64,000 nt of DNA, taken from the NCBI GenBank assembly GCA_027864655.1, contig JAQAZG010000002.1, positions 248,001-312,000 on the forward strand, in the 5' to 3' direction. Within the stretch, counting starts at the first letter, position 1, and every line of letters begins with the position of its first letter. The notes below the pieces were generated by a model that ran no database searches, was not told where the DNA came from, and saw nothing but the letters and a program-made list of their open reading frames with translations. Of this stretch, positions 46,888-56,359 are shown in pieces. The translations under genes and the position numbers were made by a program. The DNA is from Oleispirillum naphthae. GTDB lineage: Bacteria; Pseudomonadota; Alphaproteobacteria; Rhodospirillales; Rhodospirillaceae.

Positions 46888-49800
46888 ATGAGTGATTTTT
46901 TGAATGCGCTGTCCGATCGCGTGCTCCTGTGCGACGGCGGCATGGGCAGCCTGGTGCAGGCCCTGGACCTTTCCGTGGAGACCGACTTCATGGGCAAGGA
47001 GAACTGCACCGAGGCGCTGGTGCTGGCGCGGCCGGACGTGATCCGCGACATCCATGCGCAGTATTACGCCGCGGGCGCGGACTGCGTGGAGACCGACACC
47101 TTCGGCGGTTCGCCGATCACGCTGGGCGAATTCGGCCTTGCCGGCCGCGCGCACGAAATCAACAAGCGCGCCGTGGAACTCGCGCGCGAGGCGGCGGAAG
47201 GCTTTGCCGACGGGCGGCGGCGGTTCGTCCTCGGCGGGGTCGGGCCGGGCACCAAGCTGCCGAGCCTCGGCCACATCGGCTACGACTCCCTGGTCGCCGC
47301 CTACGCCGTGCAGTGCGCCGGTCTGGTCGCGGGCGGGGCGGACGCCATTCTCATCGAGACCTGCCAGGACCCGTTGCAGATCAAGGCGGCGGTGAACGGC
47401 GCCAAGGCGGCGTTCGCCGAGGCGAAGACCTTCCTGCCGATTCTCGTGCAGGTGACGGTGGAGACCACCGGCACCCTGCTGGTGGGGGCCGACATCGCCG
47501 CCGCGGCCACCGCGGTGCAGGCGCTCGGCGTCGATTCGTTCGGCCTCAACTGCGCCACCGGCCCGGCGGAGATGGCCAAGCACGTGAAGTGGATTTCCGA
47601 GAACTGGCCGGGAATGATCTCGGTGCAGCCCAACGCCGGGCTGCCGGAACTGGTGGACGGGCAGACCTTCTATCCGCTCAGCCCTGCCGAGCTCGCCTCG
47701 TGGCACCAGCGCTTCGTCACCGAGGACGGGGTGAACATGGTCGGCGGCTGCTGCGGCACCCGGCCGGAGCACATCGCCGCGGTGGACGCGATGCTGCGCC
47801 GCCTCTCCGGCGGCAAGGCGCGGCCCGCGCCGGTGGCGCGCTCGGTGCACTGGGCGCCCGCGGTCGCCTCGCTCTACGGCGCCGTGGCGCTGCGCCAGGA
47901 GAATGCGGTGTTCTCCATCGGCGAGCGCTGCAACGCCAACGGCTCCAAGAAGTTCCGCGACTTCCAGGATGCGGAGAACTGGGACGGCATCGTCGGCATG
48001 GCGCGCGAGCAGGTGAAGGAGGGCTCGCACGCGCTCGACGTGTGCACCGCCTTCGTCGGGCGGCCCGAGATTTCCGACATGACCGAGGTGCTGACGCGGC
48101 TGCGCGGCTCCGTCGATGCGCCGCTGGTGATCGATTCCACCGACACCAAGGTGATCGCCGCGGCGCTCAAGCTCTATGGCGGCAAGGCGATCATCAACTC
48201 GATCAATTTCGAGGACGGCGAGGCGGAGGCGGCGGAGCGCCTGGCGCTCGCCCGCGAGCACGGCGCGGCGGTGGTGGCGCTGACCATCGACGAGGAGGGC
48301 ATGGCCAAGGACGCGGCGGGCAAGCTCGCCATCGCCAAGCGGCTCTACGAGTTCGCCTGCGTTACGCACGGCCTGCCGCCGTCGGACCTGATGTTCGACC
48401 CGCTCACCTTCACCATCTGCACCGGCAACCCGGACGACCGCCGCCTCGCGCTGGAAACCCTGGAGGCGATCCGCCGAATCCGCGCCGAGATGCCGGAATG
48501 CCAGGTGGTGCTCGGCCTTTCCAACGTCTCCTTCGGGCTGAAGCCCGCGGCGCGCCACGCGCTCAATTCGGTGTTCCTCGACCACGCGATGAAAGCGGGG
48601 ATGACCGGGGCGATCCTCCACGTTTCCAAGATCATGCCGCTGCACGCGATTCCGGAAGCGGAGGCCAAGGCGGCGGAGGACCTCATCCTCGACCGCCGGA
48701 GCGAGGGCTACGACCCGCTCTCGGCGTTCATCGCGCTGTTCGAGAACAAGGCCGAGGCGGCGGAGGAAACCCGCGCCGAGCCCGCGACGGTGGAGGAACG
48801 GCTGGTCCGCCGCATCGTGGACGGCAACCGCGTCGGCATCGAGGACGACCTCAAGACGGCGATGGAAACCTATTCGCCCCTCGACATCATCAACACCCTG
48901 CTGCTCGACGGCATGAAGACGGTGGGCGAGCTGTTCGGCTCCGGCAAGATGCAGCTGCCCTTCGTGCTGCAATCGGCGGAGACGATGAAGACCGCGGTGG
49001 CGTTCCTCGAGCCGTTCATGGAGCGCGCCGAGGGCAGCCACAAGGGCACCATGGTGCTCGCCACGGTGAAGGGCGACGTCCACGACATCGGCAAGAACCT
49101 GGTGGACATCATCCTCACCAACAACGGCTACAAGGTGGTCAACCTCGGCATCAAGCAGCCGGTGGAGGACATCCTGAAGGCCGCGGCGGAACATAACGCC
49201 GACGTCATCGGCCTGTCCGGCCTGCTGGTGAAGTCCACGGTGATCATGCGCGAAAACCTCATCGAGATGGCGAAGCGCGGCCTCGCCACGCCGGTGATCC
49301 TCGGCGGCGCGGCGTTGACCCGCAAGTACGTGGAGGAGGACTGCGTCGCCGCCTACGAAACCTGCGGCCGCGTCGCCTATGCGCGCGACGCCTTCGACGG
49401 CCTGGACCTGATGGGCAAGGTGATGGCGGGCGGCTTCGACTCCTACCTCGCCGGACAGCAGGAGAAGCGGGCGGGCCGCCCCTCCAACACCCGGCGCGAA
49501 CTCGGCCGCGCGATGCGCCCGGCGGAGCGCCCGCTGGACCTCGCGGAGCTGCATCTCCGCCGCGCCGAACTGGCGAAGACCGCGCCGGTGCCGACGCCGC
49601 CGTTCTGGGGCGCGCGCATCGTCGAAGGCGTGGCGGTGAAGAGCCTGATCCCCTTCGTCAACGAGCGCATGCTCTATCAGTTCCAGTGGGGCTTCAAGAA
49701 GCAGGGCCGCGGCCTCGCGGAATGGACGGCCTATGCGGCCAAGGAGATCCGCCCGATCTTCCACGGCCTCGTCGCCCGCTGCGAGGCGGAGAGCATTCTC

Positions 49801-50382
49801 GCGCCGCGCGCCGTCTACGGCTATTGGCCGTGCGTCTCCGAGGGCGACGCGGTGGTCCTCTTCGACCCGGAAAACGCAAGCGAGGAGGTGGCGCGCTTCG
49901 CCTTTCCGCGGCAGAGCGGCGAGGGCGGGCTGTGCATCGCCGACTTCTTCCGCGATGCGGCCTCCGGCGAGCGCGACGTCATCGGCCTGCAGGTGGTGAC
50001 GGTGGGGGCCAGGGCCTCGGAAGTGGCGCGGCAGTGGTTCGCCGCCGACAAGTACCAGGACTACCTCTACCTGCACGGCGCGTCGGTGGAACTGGCGGAA
50101 GCCCTGGCCGAGCACACCCACAAGCGCATCCGCGCCGAGCTCGGCTTCGCGGCGGAGGACGCGCGGGATATCGAGGCGATGCTCAACCAGGGCTACCGCG
50201 GCTCGCGCTATTCCTTCGGCTATCCGGCCTGCCCGAACCTCGAGGACCAGACGCAGATTCTCGCGCTCCTGGGGGCGGAGCGCATCGGCGTGACTCTCTC
50301 CGACGAGTTCCAGCTGGAGCCGGAGCAGTCCACCTCGGCGATCGTCCTTCACCACCCGCAGGCGAAGTACTTCGGTGTGTAA
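46888..50382 (+). CDS. metH: cobalamin-dependent methionine synthase
   Basis: A 1164 aa full-length MetH. In order it has: the homocysteine domain with zinc Cys ligands (LNCATGPAEM near 220, GGCCGTRPEH near 285), the methyl-THF pterin domain (FSIGERCNANGSKKFRDF onwards), the cap, the B12 domain with the cobalt-binding His in GDVHDIGKN near residue 735, and the C-terminal SAM-binding activation domain. One gene thus encodes the whole enzyme, unlike alphaproteobacteria that split it. It depends on vitamin B12. It follows metF and should be controlled by the SahR-like protein. Confidence 0.97.
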   Translation: MSDFLNALSDRVLLCDGGMGSLVQALDLSVETDFMGKENCTEALVLARPDVIRDIHAQYYAAGADCVETDTFGGSPITLGEFGLAGRAHEINKRAVELAREAAEGFADGRRRFVLGGVGPGTKLPSLGHIGYDSLVAAYAVQCAGLVAGGADAILIETCQDPLQIKAAVNGAKAAFAEAKTFLPILVQVTVETTGTLLVGADIAAAATAVQALGVDSFGLNCATGPAEMAKHVKWISENWPGMISVQPNAGLPELVDGQTFYPLSPAELASWHQRFVTEDGVNMVGGCCGTRPEHIAAVDAMLRRLSGGKARPAPVARSVHWAPAVASLYGAVALRQENAVFSIGERCNANGSKKFRDFQDAENWDGIVGMAREQVKEGSHALDVCTAFVGRPEISDMTEVLTRLRGSVDAPLVIDSTDTKVIAAALKLYGGKAIINSINFEDGEAEAAERLALAREHGAAVVALTIDEEGMAKDAAGKLAIAKRLYEFACVTHGLPPSDLMFDPLTFTICTGNPDDRRLALETLEAIRRIRAEMPECQVVLGLSNVSFGLKPAARHALNSVFLDHAMKAGMTGAILHVSKIMPLHAIPEAEAKAAEDLILDRRSEGYDPLSAFIALFENKAEAAEETRAEPATVEERLVRRIVDGNRVGIEDDLKTAMETYSPLDIINTLLLDGMKTVGELFGSGKMQLPFVLQSAETMKTAVAFLEPFMERAEGSHKGTMVLATVKGDVHDIGKNLVDIILTNNGYKVVNLGIKQPVEDILKAAAEHNADVIGLSGLLVKSTVIMRENLIEMAKRGLATPVILGGAALTRKYVEEDCVAAYETCGRVAYARDAFDGLDLMGKVMAGGFDSYLAGQQEKRAGRPSNTRRELGRAMRPAERPLDLAELHLRRAELAKTAPVPTPPFWGARIVEGVAVKSLIPFVNERMLYQFQWGFKKQGRGLAEWTAYAAKEIRPIFHGLVARCEAESILAPRAVYGYWPCVSEGDAVVLFDPENASEEVARFAFPRQSGEGGLCIADFFRDAASGERDVIGLQVVTVGARASEVARQWFAADKYQDYLYLHGASVELAEALAEHTHKRIRAELGFAAEDARDIEAMLNQGYRGSRYSFGYPACPNLEDQTQILALLGAERIGVTLSDEFQLEPEQSTSAIVLHHPQAKYFGV

Positions 50383-50409
50383 AGAAAGAGTCAGGGGGGC
50401 TTGATCCGG

Positions 50410-50427
50410 GGTGCGGCAGGCCGCACC
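50410..50427 (+). terminator. hairpin after metH
   Basis: GGTGCGG (50410-50416) and CCGCACC (50421-50427) form a 7-bp stem with the loop CAGG, 28 bp after the metH stop. No T run follows. Its position argues for the later ATG (50461) of the next gene. Confidence 0.35.
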
Positions 50428-50460
50428 ATGGACCGTGCGACACTTCTGGGTGGGCGGGCG

Positions 50461-51486
50461 ATGGACTTCACCGAAACACCGGAACAGGCCCTGGCGACGG
50501 CGCGGCGCGCCGCCGACGCCATGACGCTGCACGGCGTGGTGCCGCACCCGCGCAATTATGCCCTGTGGTATGCCTACTGCGCCGGAGTTCCGCCCGAACT
50601 GGTGCGTGCGGTGGATGCGGCGGTCGCCGCGGGCCGGCCCTTCACCGAGGCGCGCTGCGCCAGCTTCCACGCCCGCTTCCTCGCCGAGCCCGCCGCCGAC
50701 CCGACCTGGGAGGCGGCGAGCGAAAGCGTGCGCCGGAGCGTGCTGCGCGCCATGGAATACGTCGGCGCGGCGCACCGCGGCGCTTCCGACTACGGCCGCA
50801 CCATCGAAGAGGTCTCCGGCCGCCTCGACGCCGCGGCGGAGCAGGACGAGTTCGCCCTGGTGCTCACCCAGGCGGCGGAGGAGACGCGGCGCTTCGTCAG
50901 CTTCAACCGCGCCCTGGAGGAGAACCTGGCGCAGAGCTCGCGCGAGATCGCCGAGGTGCGCGAGCACCTGGAGGCGCTGCGCCGCGAGGGCCGCACCGAT
51001 GCGGTGACCGGGCTGGCCAACCGCCGGGTGTTCGACATCGCGCTGAAGGAAAGCGTGGTGCTGGCGGAGCACGACAAGCGGCCGCTCTCCGTCATCGTCA
51101 TGGATGTGGACAACTTCCAGACCTTCCGCGGCAGCTTCGGCGAGCGGGTGGGCGACCAGGTGCTGCGCCTGATCGGCCGCTCGGTGACCGAGGCGGTGCG
51201 CGGCCAGGACACCGTGGCGCGCTACGGCGAGCAGAGCTTCGCCGCGATCCTGCCCGACACCGGGTTGCCCCAGGCGGAGGCGACGGCGGAGAGCATCCGC
51301 GTCGGCCTCGCGGCGAGAAGCGTGGTCAACCGCCGCACCCAGACCAGCCTGGGGCAGGTGACGCTGTCGCTCGGGATCGCCGAGTGGCGTTCCGGCGAGG
51401 CCCCGGCGGACGTGATCCGCCGCGCCGGTACCGCCCTGCACGAAGCCAAGGCGCAGGGCCGCAACCGCGCGGTCGCAGCCTCCTGA
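50461..51486 (+). CDS. GGDEF-domain protein with degenerate active site
   Basis: A 341 aa cytoplasmic protein. Residues 1-165 are helical with no known sensor domain. The C-terminal GGDEF fold begins at TDAVTGLANRRVFDIAL, which is well conserved. The active loop that should read GGDEF reads GEQSF (context ARYGEQSFAAILPD), so the catalytic acidic residues are missing. The inhibitory-site pattern R-x-x-D is kept as RGQD five residues before. It probably does not make cyclic di-GMP but could bind it. An in-frame ATG at 50428 is an alternative start. Confidence 0.85.
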   Translation: MDFTETPEQALATARRAADAMTLHGVVPHPRNYALWYAYCAGVPPELVRAVDAAVAAGRPFTEARCASFHARFLAEPAADPTWEAASESVRRSVLRAMEYVGAAHRGASDYGRTIEEVSGRLDAAAEQDEFALVLTQAAEETRRFVSFNRALEENLAQSSREIAEVREHLEALRREGRTDAVTGLANRRVFDIALKESVVLAEHDKRPLSVIVMDVDNFQTFRGSFGERVGDQVLRLIGRSVTEAVRGQDTVARYGEQSFAAILPDTGLPQAEATAESIRVGLAARSVVNRRTQTSLGQVTLSLGIAEWRSGEAPADVIRRAGTALHEAKAQGRNRAVAAS

Positions 51487-51493
51487 GACTTTG

Positions 51494-52897
51494 CTATTCC
51501 GCGGCGGTGCGCGGCGGGAGGGGGTTGACCTCGTCGCTCAGGTCGGTGCGCACCGGCTGCGGGCTGCCGCTGCTCTTGTGCGCGAGGAAGCGCACCGCCA
51601 GCGCCTTGTAGAGCGGGTGCGGGCAGACCAGCCGCGACGCGCCGAAGGCGACGAACGAGGCGGCCATCAGCGGCACGGTGAGTTCGCGGTTGTCGGTCAT
51701 CTCCATGACGATCACCGCCGCGGTGATCGGCGACTGCACCACGCCGGTGAAGTAGGCCGCCATGCCGAGCAGGATGCACGCCTTCGCCGGGGTGTCGGGC
51801 AGAAGGTGCGCCATCGTCGCCCCCAGGCCCGCACCGGCGGAAAGCGACGGCGAGAACAGGCCGCCCGGAATGCCGCTGAGGTAGGAGAACACCGTGGCGA
51901 GAATCTTCAGCGGGAAGAACGCCCACGGCAGGGTCTCGCCTTCCAGCAGCGCCCGGCCTTCCTGATAGCCGGTGCCGTAGGTGGTGTGGCTGGAGAGGAT
52001 GCCGATGAGCGCGATGGCCAGCCCGCACGCGGCGGCGAAGACGATCGGCCGCTGCCGCGCCAGCCGCCCGATCGGGCCGGGCAGGCCGCGCTGCGAGGCG
52101 ACGACGAGCAGTTGCGAGAACAGCCCGCCGAGGATGCCGCCGCACAGGCCGATCAGGCCGACGGCGAACCAGCCCTTGCCGAGTTCGAGGATCACGCTGG
52201 CGTGGCCGAAATAGGGGGAGTTGCCGACCAGGGCGAGCGAGGTGATGCCCGCGAGGATCACCGCGGTGAGCACCGTGCCGCTGGTCCGCGCCTCGTAGGA
52301 GCGGGACAACTCCTCGATGGCGAAGACGACGCCCGCCAGCGGCGTATTGAACGCCGCGGCGATGCCCGCCGCGCCGCCCGCGAGCGTCAGGCTGCGTTCG
52401 TTCAGCGTGCCCTGTAGGCGGAAGAGCTTGCCCAGGCGCAGCATCAGCGACGCGCCCACTTGCACCGAGGGGCCTTCGCGCCCCACCGAGGCGCCCGCGG
52501 CGAGCCCGATCGAGGTGAGGGCGACCTTGGCGAAGGCGATGCGCAGCGACAGCACCCCCTTGCGCTGCGCGGGCGTCATCGTCAGCGCCGCGATGGTCTG
52601 CGGAATGCCGCTGCCCTGCGCGCCGGGGACGAAGCGCAGCGTCAGCCACGCCACCAGCACCAGACCCACCGGCGCGATGATGCAGGCGGTGGCGGAATGC
52701 CAGGCGATCGCCCGCTGGAACAGTTCGAAGGCGCGGTCCGTCGCCATGGCGAAAACGATGGCGCAGAGCGCCACGCCGATGCCGCCGAGCCACACGGAAA
52801 TGCGCTGCGGCCAGTGCTCGACGACGCGCCACGGATAGGCGTGCTTGATCTTGGCGAATCGGTGCCCCAGGTGGGGGCGGTGCAGGAAGGTGTTCAT
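51494..52897 (-). CDS. ClC-family chloride channel/transporter
   Basis: A 467 aa membrane protein. The three anion-selectivity motifs are present: GAQGSGIPQT, ASVGREGPSVQVGAS with the gating Glu, and GIPGGLFSPSLSAGAG. About 14 hydrophobic helices cover the protein, and no CBS domain follows. With the gating Glu it may be a Cl-/H+ exchanger involved in acid resistance or charge balance, but channel and exchanger types are not separable here. The start is uncertain; in-frame ATGs at 52930 and 52942 would add 11-15 residues. Confidence 0.9.
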   Translation of the reverse strand: MNTFLHRPHLGHRFAKIKHAYPWRVVEHWPQRISVWLGGIGVALCAIVFAMATDRAFELFQRAIAWHSATACIIAPVGLVLVAWLTLRFVPGAQGSGIPQTIAALTMTPAQRKGVLSLRIAFAKVALTSIGLAAGASVGREGPSVQVGASLMLRLGKLFRLQGTLNERSLTLAGGAAGIAAAFNTPLAGVVFAIEELSRSYEARTSGTVLTAVILAGITSLALVGNSPYFGHASVILELGKGWFAVGLIGLCGGILGGLFSQLLVVASQRGLPGPIGRLARQRPIVFAAACGLAIALIGILSSHTTYGTGYQEGRALLEGETLPWAFFPLKILATVFSYLSGIPGGLFSPSLSAGAGLGATMAHLLPDTPAKACILLGMAAYFTGVVQSPITAAVIVMEMTDNRELTVPLMAASFVAFGASRLVCPHPLYKALAVRFLAHKSSGSPQPVRTDLSDEVNPLPPRTAAE

Positions 52898-53119
52898 GAG
52901 TGCTCTGTCGGCCCGTGCTCGAAGGGGCATCGCCGGGCGCATCCGCGAGAAAGACGATATCCCGATGGGCGCAGGCAGGCCGCGAACCCTGGCGGTCCGC
53001 GCCTCGCGCCCATGGCGGAAAGCGTTTCTGGTCGATGGTGCCTGCCGGCGGGGCGTATACTTAGAACGTACAATCGTTCGCGTCCAGATTTTTTCGCGGT
53101 TTTTGCATGCAGTTTCGGC

Positions 53120-53200
53120 ATGGCCGACAAGACCTTGCCACGCCGCTCCGGAATGGGGCACAACAGGGGGCCTTGCGCTGCCCCGGAACCGTTGCCATGA
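53120..53200 (+). CDS. tiny GHNRGP peptide gene coupled to the helicase gene
   Basis: A 26-codon open frame encodes MADKTLPRRSGMGHNRGPCA and six more residues (APEPLP). Its TGA overlaps the ATG of the helicase gene (ATGA). The GHN-x-GP motif recurs at the ends of short or DNA-associated proteins in alphaproteobacteria, which argues that the peptide is real rather than random. It has no strong ribosome site. It may work as a leader peptide that couples or tunes translation of the helicase. No function is established. Confidence 0.5.
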   Translation: MADKTLPRRSGMGHNRGPCAAPEPLP

Positions 53201-55401
53201 CCGACCCTTTCGCCCTCGATGACCGCGATGCGGCCCCGCCGCCCGCCGGACCCTCGCCCGAAGCCCTGCTCGCCGGGCTGAATCCGCAGCAGGCGGAGGC
53301 GGTGCGCGCCACCGAGGGGCCGGTGCTGGTGCTCTCCGGCGCGGGCACCGGCAAGACCCGGGTGCTCACCGCGCGGCTCGCCTATCTGCTCGCGGGCGGC
53401 TTCGCCCAGCCGTGGCAGTGCCTGGCGGTCACCTTCACCAACCGCGCGGCGCGCGAGATGCGCGAGCGCGTCACCGCGATGATCGGCGACGAGGCCGCCT
53501 CGGTGGCGCTCGGCACCTTCCATGCCCTCGGCGCGCGCATGCTGCGCCGCGACGGCGAGCGCATCGGGCTCTCGCGCGACTTCACCATCCTCGACGCCGA
53601 CGACCAGCTGCGCCTGGTCAAGCAGGTGGCGGCGGGCATGGACCTCGACCCCAAGCGCTGGCCGCCGCAGGCGATCCTCGCGGTGATCCAGCGCTGGAAG
53701 GACCGCGGCGTGCCGCCGGAACGCGTCGGCGCGGACCCGGGGGCGGAATACGCGGCCGGCCGCGCCGTGGCGCTCTACCGCGCCTACCAGGCGGAACTCG
53801 CCCGCCTTGCCGCCTGCGACTTCGGCGACCTTCTGCTGAAGTGCCTGGAACTCTTCCAGGCCGCGCCCGACGTGCTGGAACGCTACCAGCGGCGCTTCCG
53901 CTATATCCTGGTGGACGAATACCAGGACACCAACGTCGCCCAGTCGCTGTGGCTCAAGGCGCTGGCGATGGGGCACCGCAACCTCTGCTGCGTCGGCGAC
54001 GACGACCAGTCGATCTATTCCTGGCGCGGCGCGGAGGTCGGCAACATCCTGCGCTTCAGCCACGACTTTCCCGGTGCGCGGATCATCCGGCTGGAGACCA
54101 ACTACCGCTCCACCGGCCACATCCTCGCCGCCGCGGCGCACCTGATTTCGCGCAACGCCGACCGCCTCGGCAAGACCCTGCGCCCGGCCTCCGGCGAGGC
54201 GGGGGAGAAGGTGAAGGTGCGCGCGGTGTGGACCGGCGACGACGAGGCCCGCGCCGTGGTGGAGGAGGCGGAGGCGCTGCAACGCCGCGGAGTGCCGCTC
54301 GCCGAGATCGCCATCCTGGTGCGCGCCGGATACCAGACCCGCGCCTTCGAAGAGCGCCTGATGAGCACGGGCGTGCCCTACCGCGTGGTCGGCGGCCCGC
54401 GCTTCTACGAACGGCAGGAAATCCGCGATGCGGTGGCCTATCTCCGCCTCATCCGCCAGCCCGCCGACGACCTCGCCTTCGAGCGCATCGTCAACCTGCC
54501 GCGCCGCGGCATCGGCGGCGCCACGGTGGACCAGGTGCGCGCCGCCGCGCGCGCCGCGGGCGCGCCGATGAGCCGCGCCGCGGCGCGGATGATCGAACAG
54601 AACGCCCTGCCCGCGCGGGCGCGCGGCGCGCTGTCCCGCTTTCTTTCCGACCTCGAGGGCTGGCGCGCCCTGGCGGCGGGCGCGGACCCGCGCACCCTGC
54701 TTTCCGAGGTGCTGGAGGCCGCGGGCTACCTCGAGATGTGGCGGCAGGACAAATCCCCCGACGCGCCGGGGCGGGTCGAAAACCTCAAGGAACTGATCGC
54801 CGCGCTCGACGAGTTCGCCGACCTCGCGGAGTTCCTGGAATACGTCAGCCTGGTGATGGAGAACCAGACCGGAGACGACGCGGACCGCCTCTCGGTGATG
54901 ACCCTGCACGCCGCCAAGGGCCTGGAGTTCGATCACATCTTCCTGCCCGGATGGGAGGACGGGGTGTTCCCCAACCAGCGCGCGCTCGACGAAACCGGGG
55001 CCAAGGGCCTGGAGGAGGAGCGCCGCCTCGCCCACGTCGGCCTCACCCGCGCGCGCAAGGGCGTGGTCATCACCTTCGCCGCGGCGCGGCGCATCTATGG
55101 CCAGTGGCAGAACAACATGCCCAGCCGCTTCCTCGACGACCTGCCGGAGGCGCACATCGAGCGCATCTCGGAATCCGGCATCGGCGGCTATGCCGCGCCG
55201 CGCGCCGGGGCGCAGCGCGCCGAGGACGCCCCGTTCGGCGGCGCGGGCGGCGACGAAAGCGGCTACAAGCGCGGCGACAGAATATTCCACGACAAGTTCG
55301 GCTATGGCGAGATCCGCGCCGTGGACGGCAACAAACTCGACATCGCCTTCGACAAGGCGGGACTGAAAAAGGTGATGGCGCGCTTCGTCGCGCCCGCCTG
55401 A
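53197..55401 (+). CDS. pcrA: UvrD/PcrA-type ATP-dependent DNA helicase
   Basis: A 734 aa superfamily 1A helicase for repair and replication-fork maintenance. Motifs in order: LNPQQAEAV (Q motif), GAGTGKTRVLTARL (I), TFTNRAAREMRER (Ia), DEYQDTNVAQSLWLKAL (II), GDDDQSIYSWRGA (III), LETNYRS (IV), VMTLHAAKGLEFDHIFLPGWEDGVFP (V) and EERRLAHVGLTRARKGVVI (VI). The C-terminal 60 residues (KRGDRIFHDKFGYGEIRAVDGNKLDIAFD) are the PcrA-type Tudor-like RNA polymerase-interacting domain. The ATG overlaps the stop of the 26-codon frame upstream. Confidence 0.95.
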   Translation: MTDPFALDDRDAAPPPAGPSPEALLAGLNPQQAEAVRATEGPVLVLSGAGTGKTRVLTARLAYLLAGGFAQPWQCLAVTFTNRAAREMRERVTAMIGDEAASVALGTFHALGARMLRRDGERIGLSRDFTILDADDQLRLVKQVAAGMDLDPKRWPPQAILAVIQRWKDRGVPPERVGADPGAEYAAGRAVALYRAYQAELARLAACDFGDLLLKCLELFQAAPDVLERYQRRFRYILVDEYQDTNVAQSLWLKALAMGHRNLCCVGDDDQSIYSWRGAEVGNILRFSHDFPGARIIRLETNYRSTGHILAAAAHLISRNADRLGKTLRPASGEAGEKVKVRAVWTGDDEARAVVEEAEALQRRGVPLAEIAILVRAGYQTRAFEERLMSTGVPYRVVGGPRFYERQEIRDAVAYLRLIRQPADDLAFERIVNLPRRGIGGATVDQVRAAARAAGAPMSRAAARMIEQNALPARARGALSRFLSDLEGWRALAAGADPRTLLSEVLEAAGYLEMWRQDKSPDAPGRVENLKELIAALDEFADLAEFLEYVSLVMENQTGDDADRLSVMTLHAAKGLEFDHIFLPGWEDGVFPNQRALDETGAKGLEEERRLAHVGLTRARKGVVITFAAARRIYGQWQNNMPSRFLDDLPEAHIERISESGIGGYAAPRAGAQRAEDAPFGGAGGDESGYKRGDRIFHDKFGYGEIRAVDGNKLDIAFDKAGLKKVMARFVAPA

Positions 55402-55414
55402 AACGGAGACGCAT

Positions 55415-56359
55415 ATGGAAAACCGGCAATGGCGGCTGGCGCTGACCGACTACAAGGCGGCGGTGCAGGCCTATGAGGCGGCGCTGGAAGACTTCGCCCC
55501 GGCGCTGCTCGCCTTCGAGGCGGACGAGGCCAAGGGCATCTGGACGCTGGAAGCCATCGGCGAGGACGAACCGGACCGCGACGGCATCGCCGCCGCGCTG
55601 GCCCGCACCGCCGCGGCGCTCGGGCGCGAGGCCCCGGCCTATACCCTGGAAGACCTGGAACAACGCGACTGGCTGCGCGAGAACCTGATCAGCTTCCCGC
55701 CGCTCCCCATCGGCCGCTTCTTCGTCCACGGCGGCCATATCGCCGCGCCCTGCCGCTCCGGCCGCGTCGCCATCCTGGTGGACGCCGCCACCGCCTTCGG
55801 CTCCGGCGAACACCCCACCACCATGGGCTGCCTCTTGGCCCTCGACGCGCTCAAGCGCCTCGATGCGCGCCCCGCCAAGGTGCTCGACATGGGCTGCGGC
55901 TCCGGCATCCTCTCCATCGGCGCGGCGAAGATCTGGCCGAGCCGCATCGACGCGGTGGATATCGACCCGGAATCGGTGCGCGTCACCCGTTTCAACGCGG
56001 TGCGCAACCGCGTCGCCCACGCGCTCGCCGCCGAGGCGGGCGACGGCTACCGCACGCCGCTGGCGCGCCGCGGCAGGCCCTATGCCCTCATCCTTTCCAA
56101 CATCCTCGCCAGGCCGTTGATGAACATGGCTCCCGCCCTCGACCGCGCCCTCGCGCCGGGCGGCATCGCGGTGCTCTCCGGCCTGCTCTGCAAACAGGAG
56201 GCGATGGTGCTTGCCGCCCACCGCGCCCAGGGCCTCGCCAAGGTCGCCTCGTTCCGCCACCGCGGCTGGAGCACCCTGATCCTGCGCAAATCCGGCCCCG
56301 GAACCCCCGGCCGCATCCGCCTGCCGCGCTTCACCCCGCGCGGCCCGGTGACGATCTAG
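55415..56359 (+). CDS. prmA: ribosomal protein L11 methyltransferase
   Basis: PrmA trimethylates ribosomal protein L11. The 314 aa product has an N-terminal substrate-recognition domain and a C-terminal class I methyltransferase. AFGSGEHPTTMGCLLALDAL is the PrmA signature, and VLDMGCGSGILSIGAAKIWPSRIDAVDIDPESV is the SAM site. The catalytic ILSNILARPLMNMAP segment replaces the usual NPPY motif, as normal for PrmA. It begins 13 bp after the helicase stop, so the two are co-transcribed. A repeat element starts right after the stop. Confidence 0.95.
   Translation: MENRQWRLALTDYKAAVQAYEAALEDFAPALLAFEADEAKGIWTLEAIGEDEPDRDGIAAALARTAAALGREAPAYTLEDLEQRDWLRENLISFPPLPIGRFFVHGGHIAAPCRSGRVAILVDAATAFGSGEHPTTMGCLLALDALKRLDARPAKVLDMGCGSGILSIGAAKIWPSRIDAVDIDPESVRVTRFNAVRNRVAHALAAEAGDGYRTPLARRGRPYALILSNILARPLMNMAPALDRALAPGGIAVLSGLLCKQEAMVLAAHRAQGLAKVASFRHRGWSTLILRKSGPGTPGRIRLPRFTPRGPVTI

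Noticed and set aside
46744-51441. A very long open frame on the minus strand opposite metH and the GGDEF gene
   Set aside because: It is the mirror of GC-rich codons. It reads as low-complexity His/Arg/Ala/Gly-rich protein with no motif, while the plus strand encodes complete, recognisable enzymes.
52460-53119. Long plus-strand frame opposite the ClC gene leading into the GHNRGP peptide
   Set aside because: The upstream part mirrors the ClC gene; only the last 26 codons have independent support.
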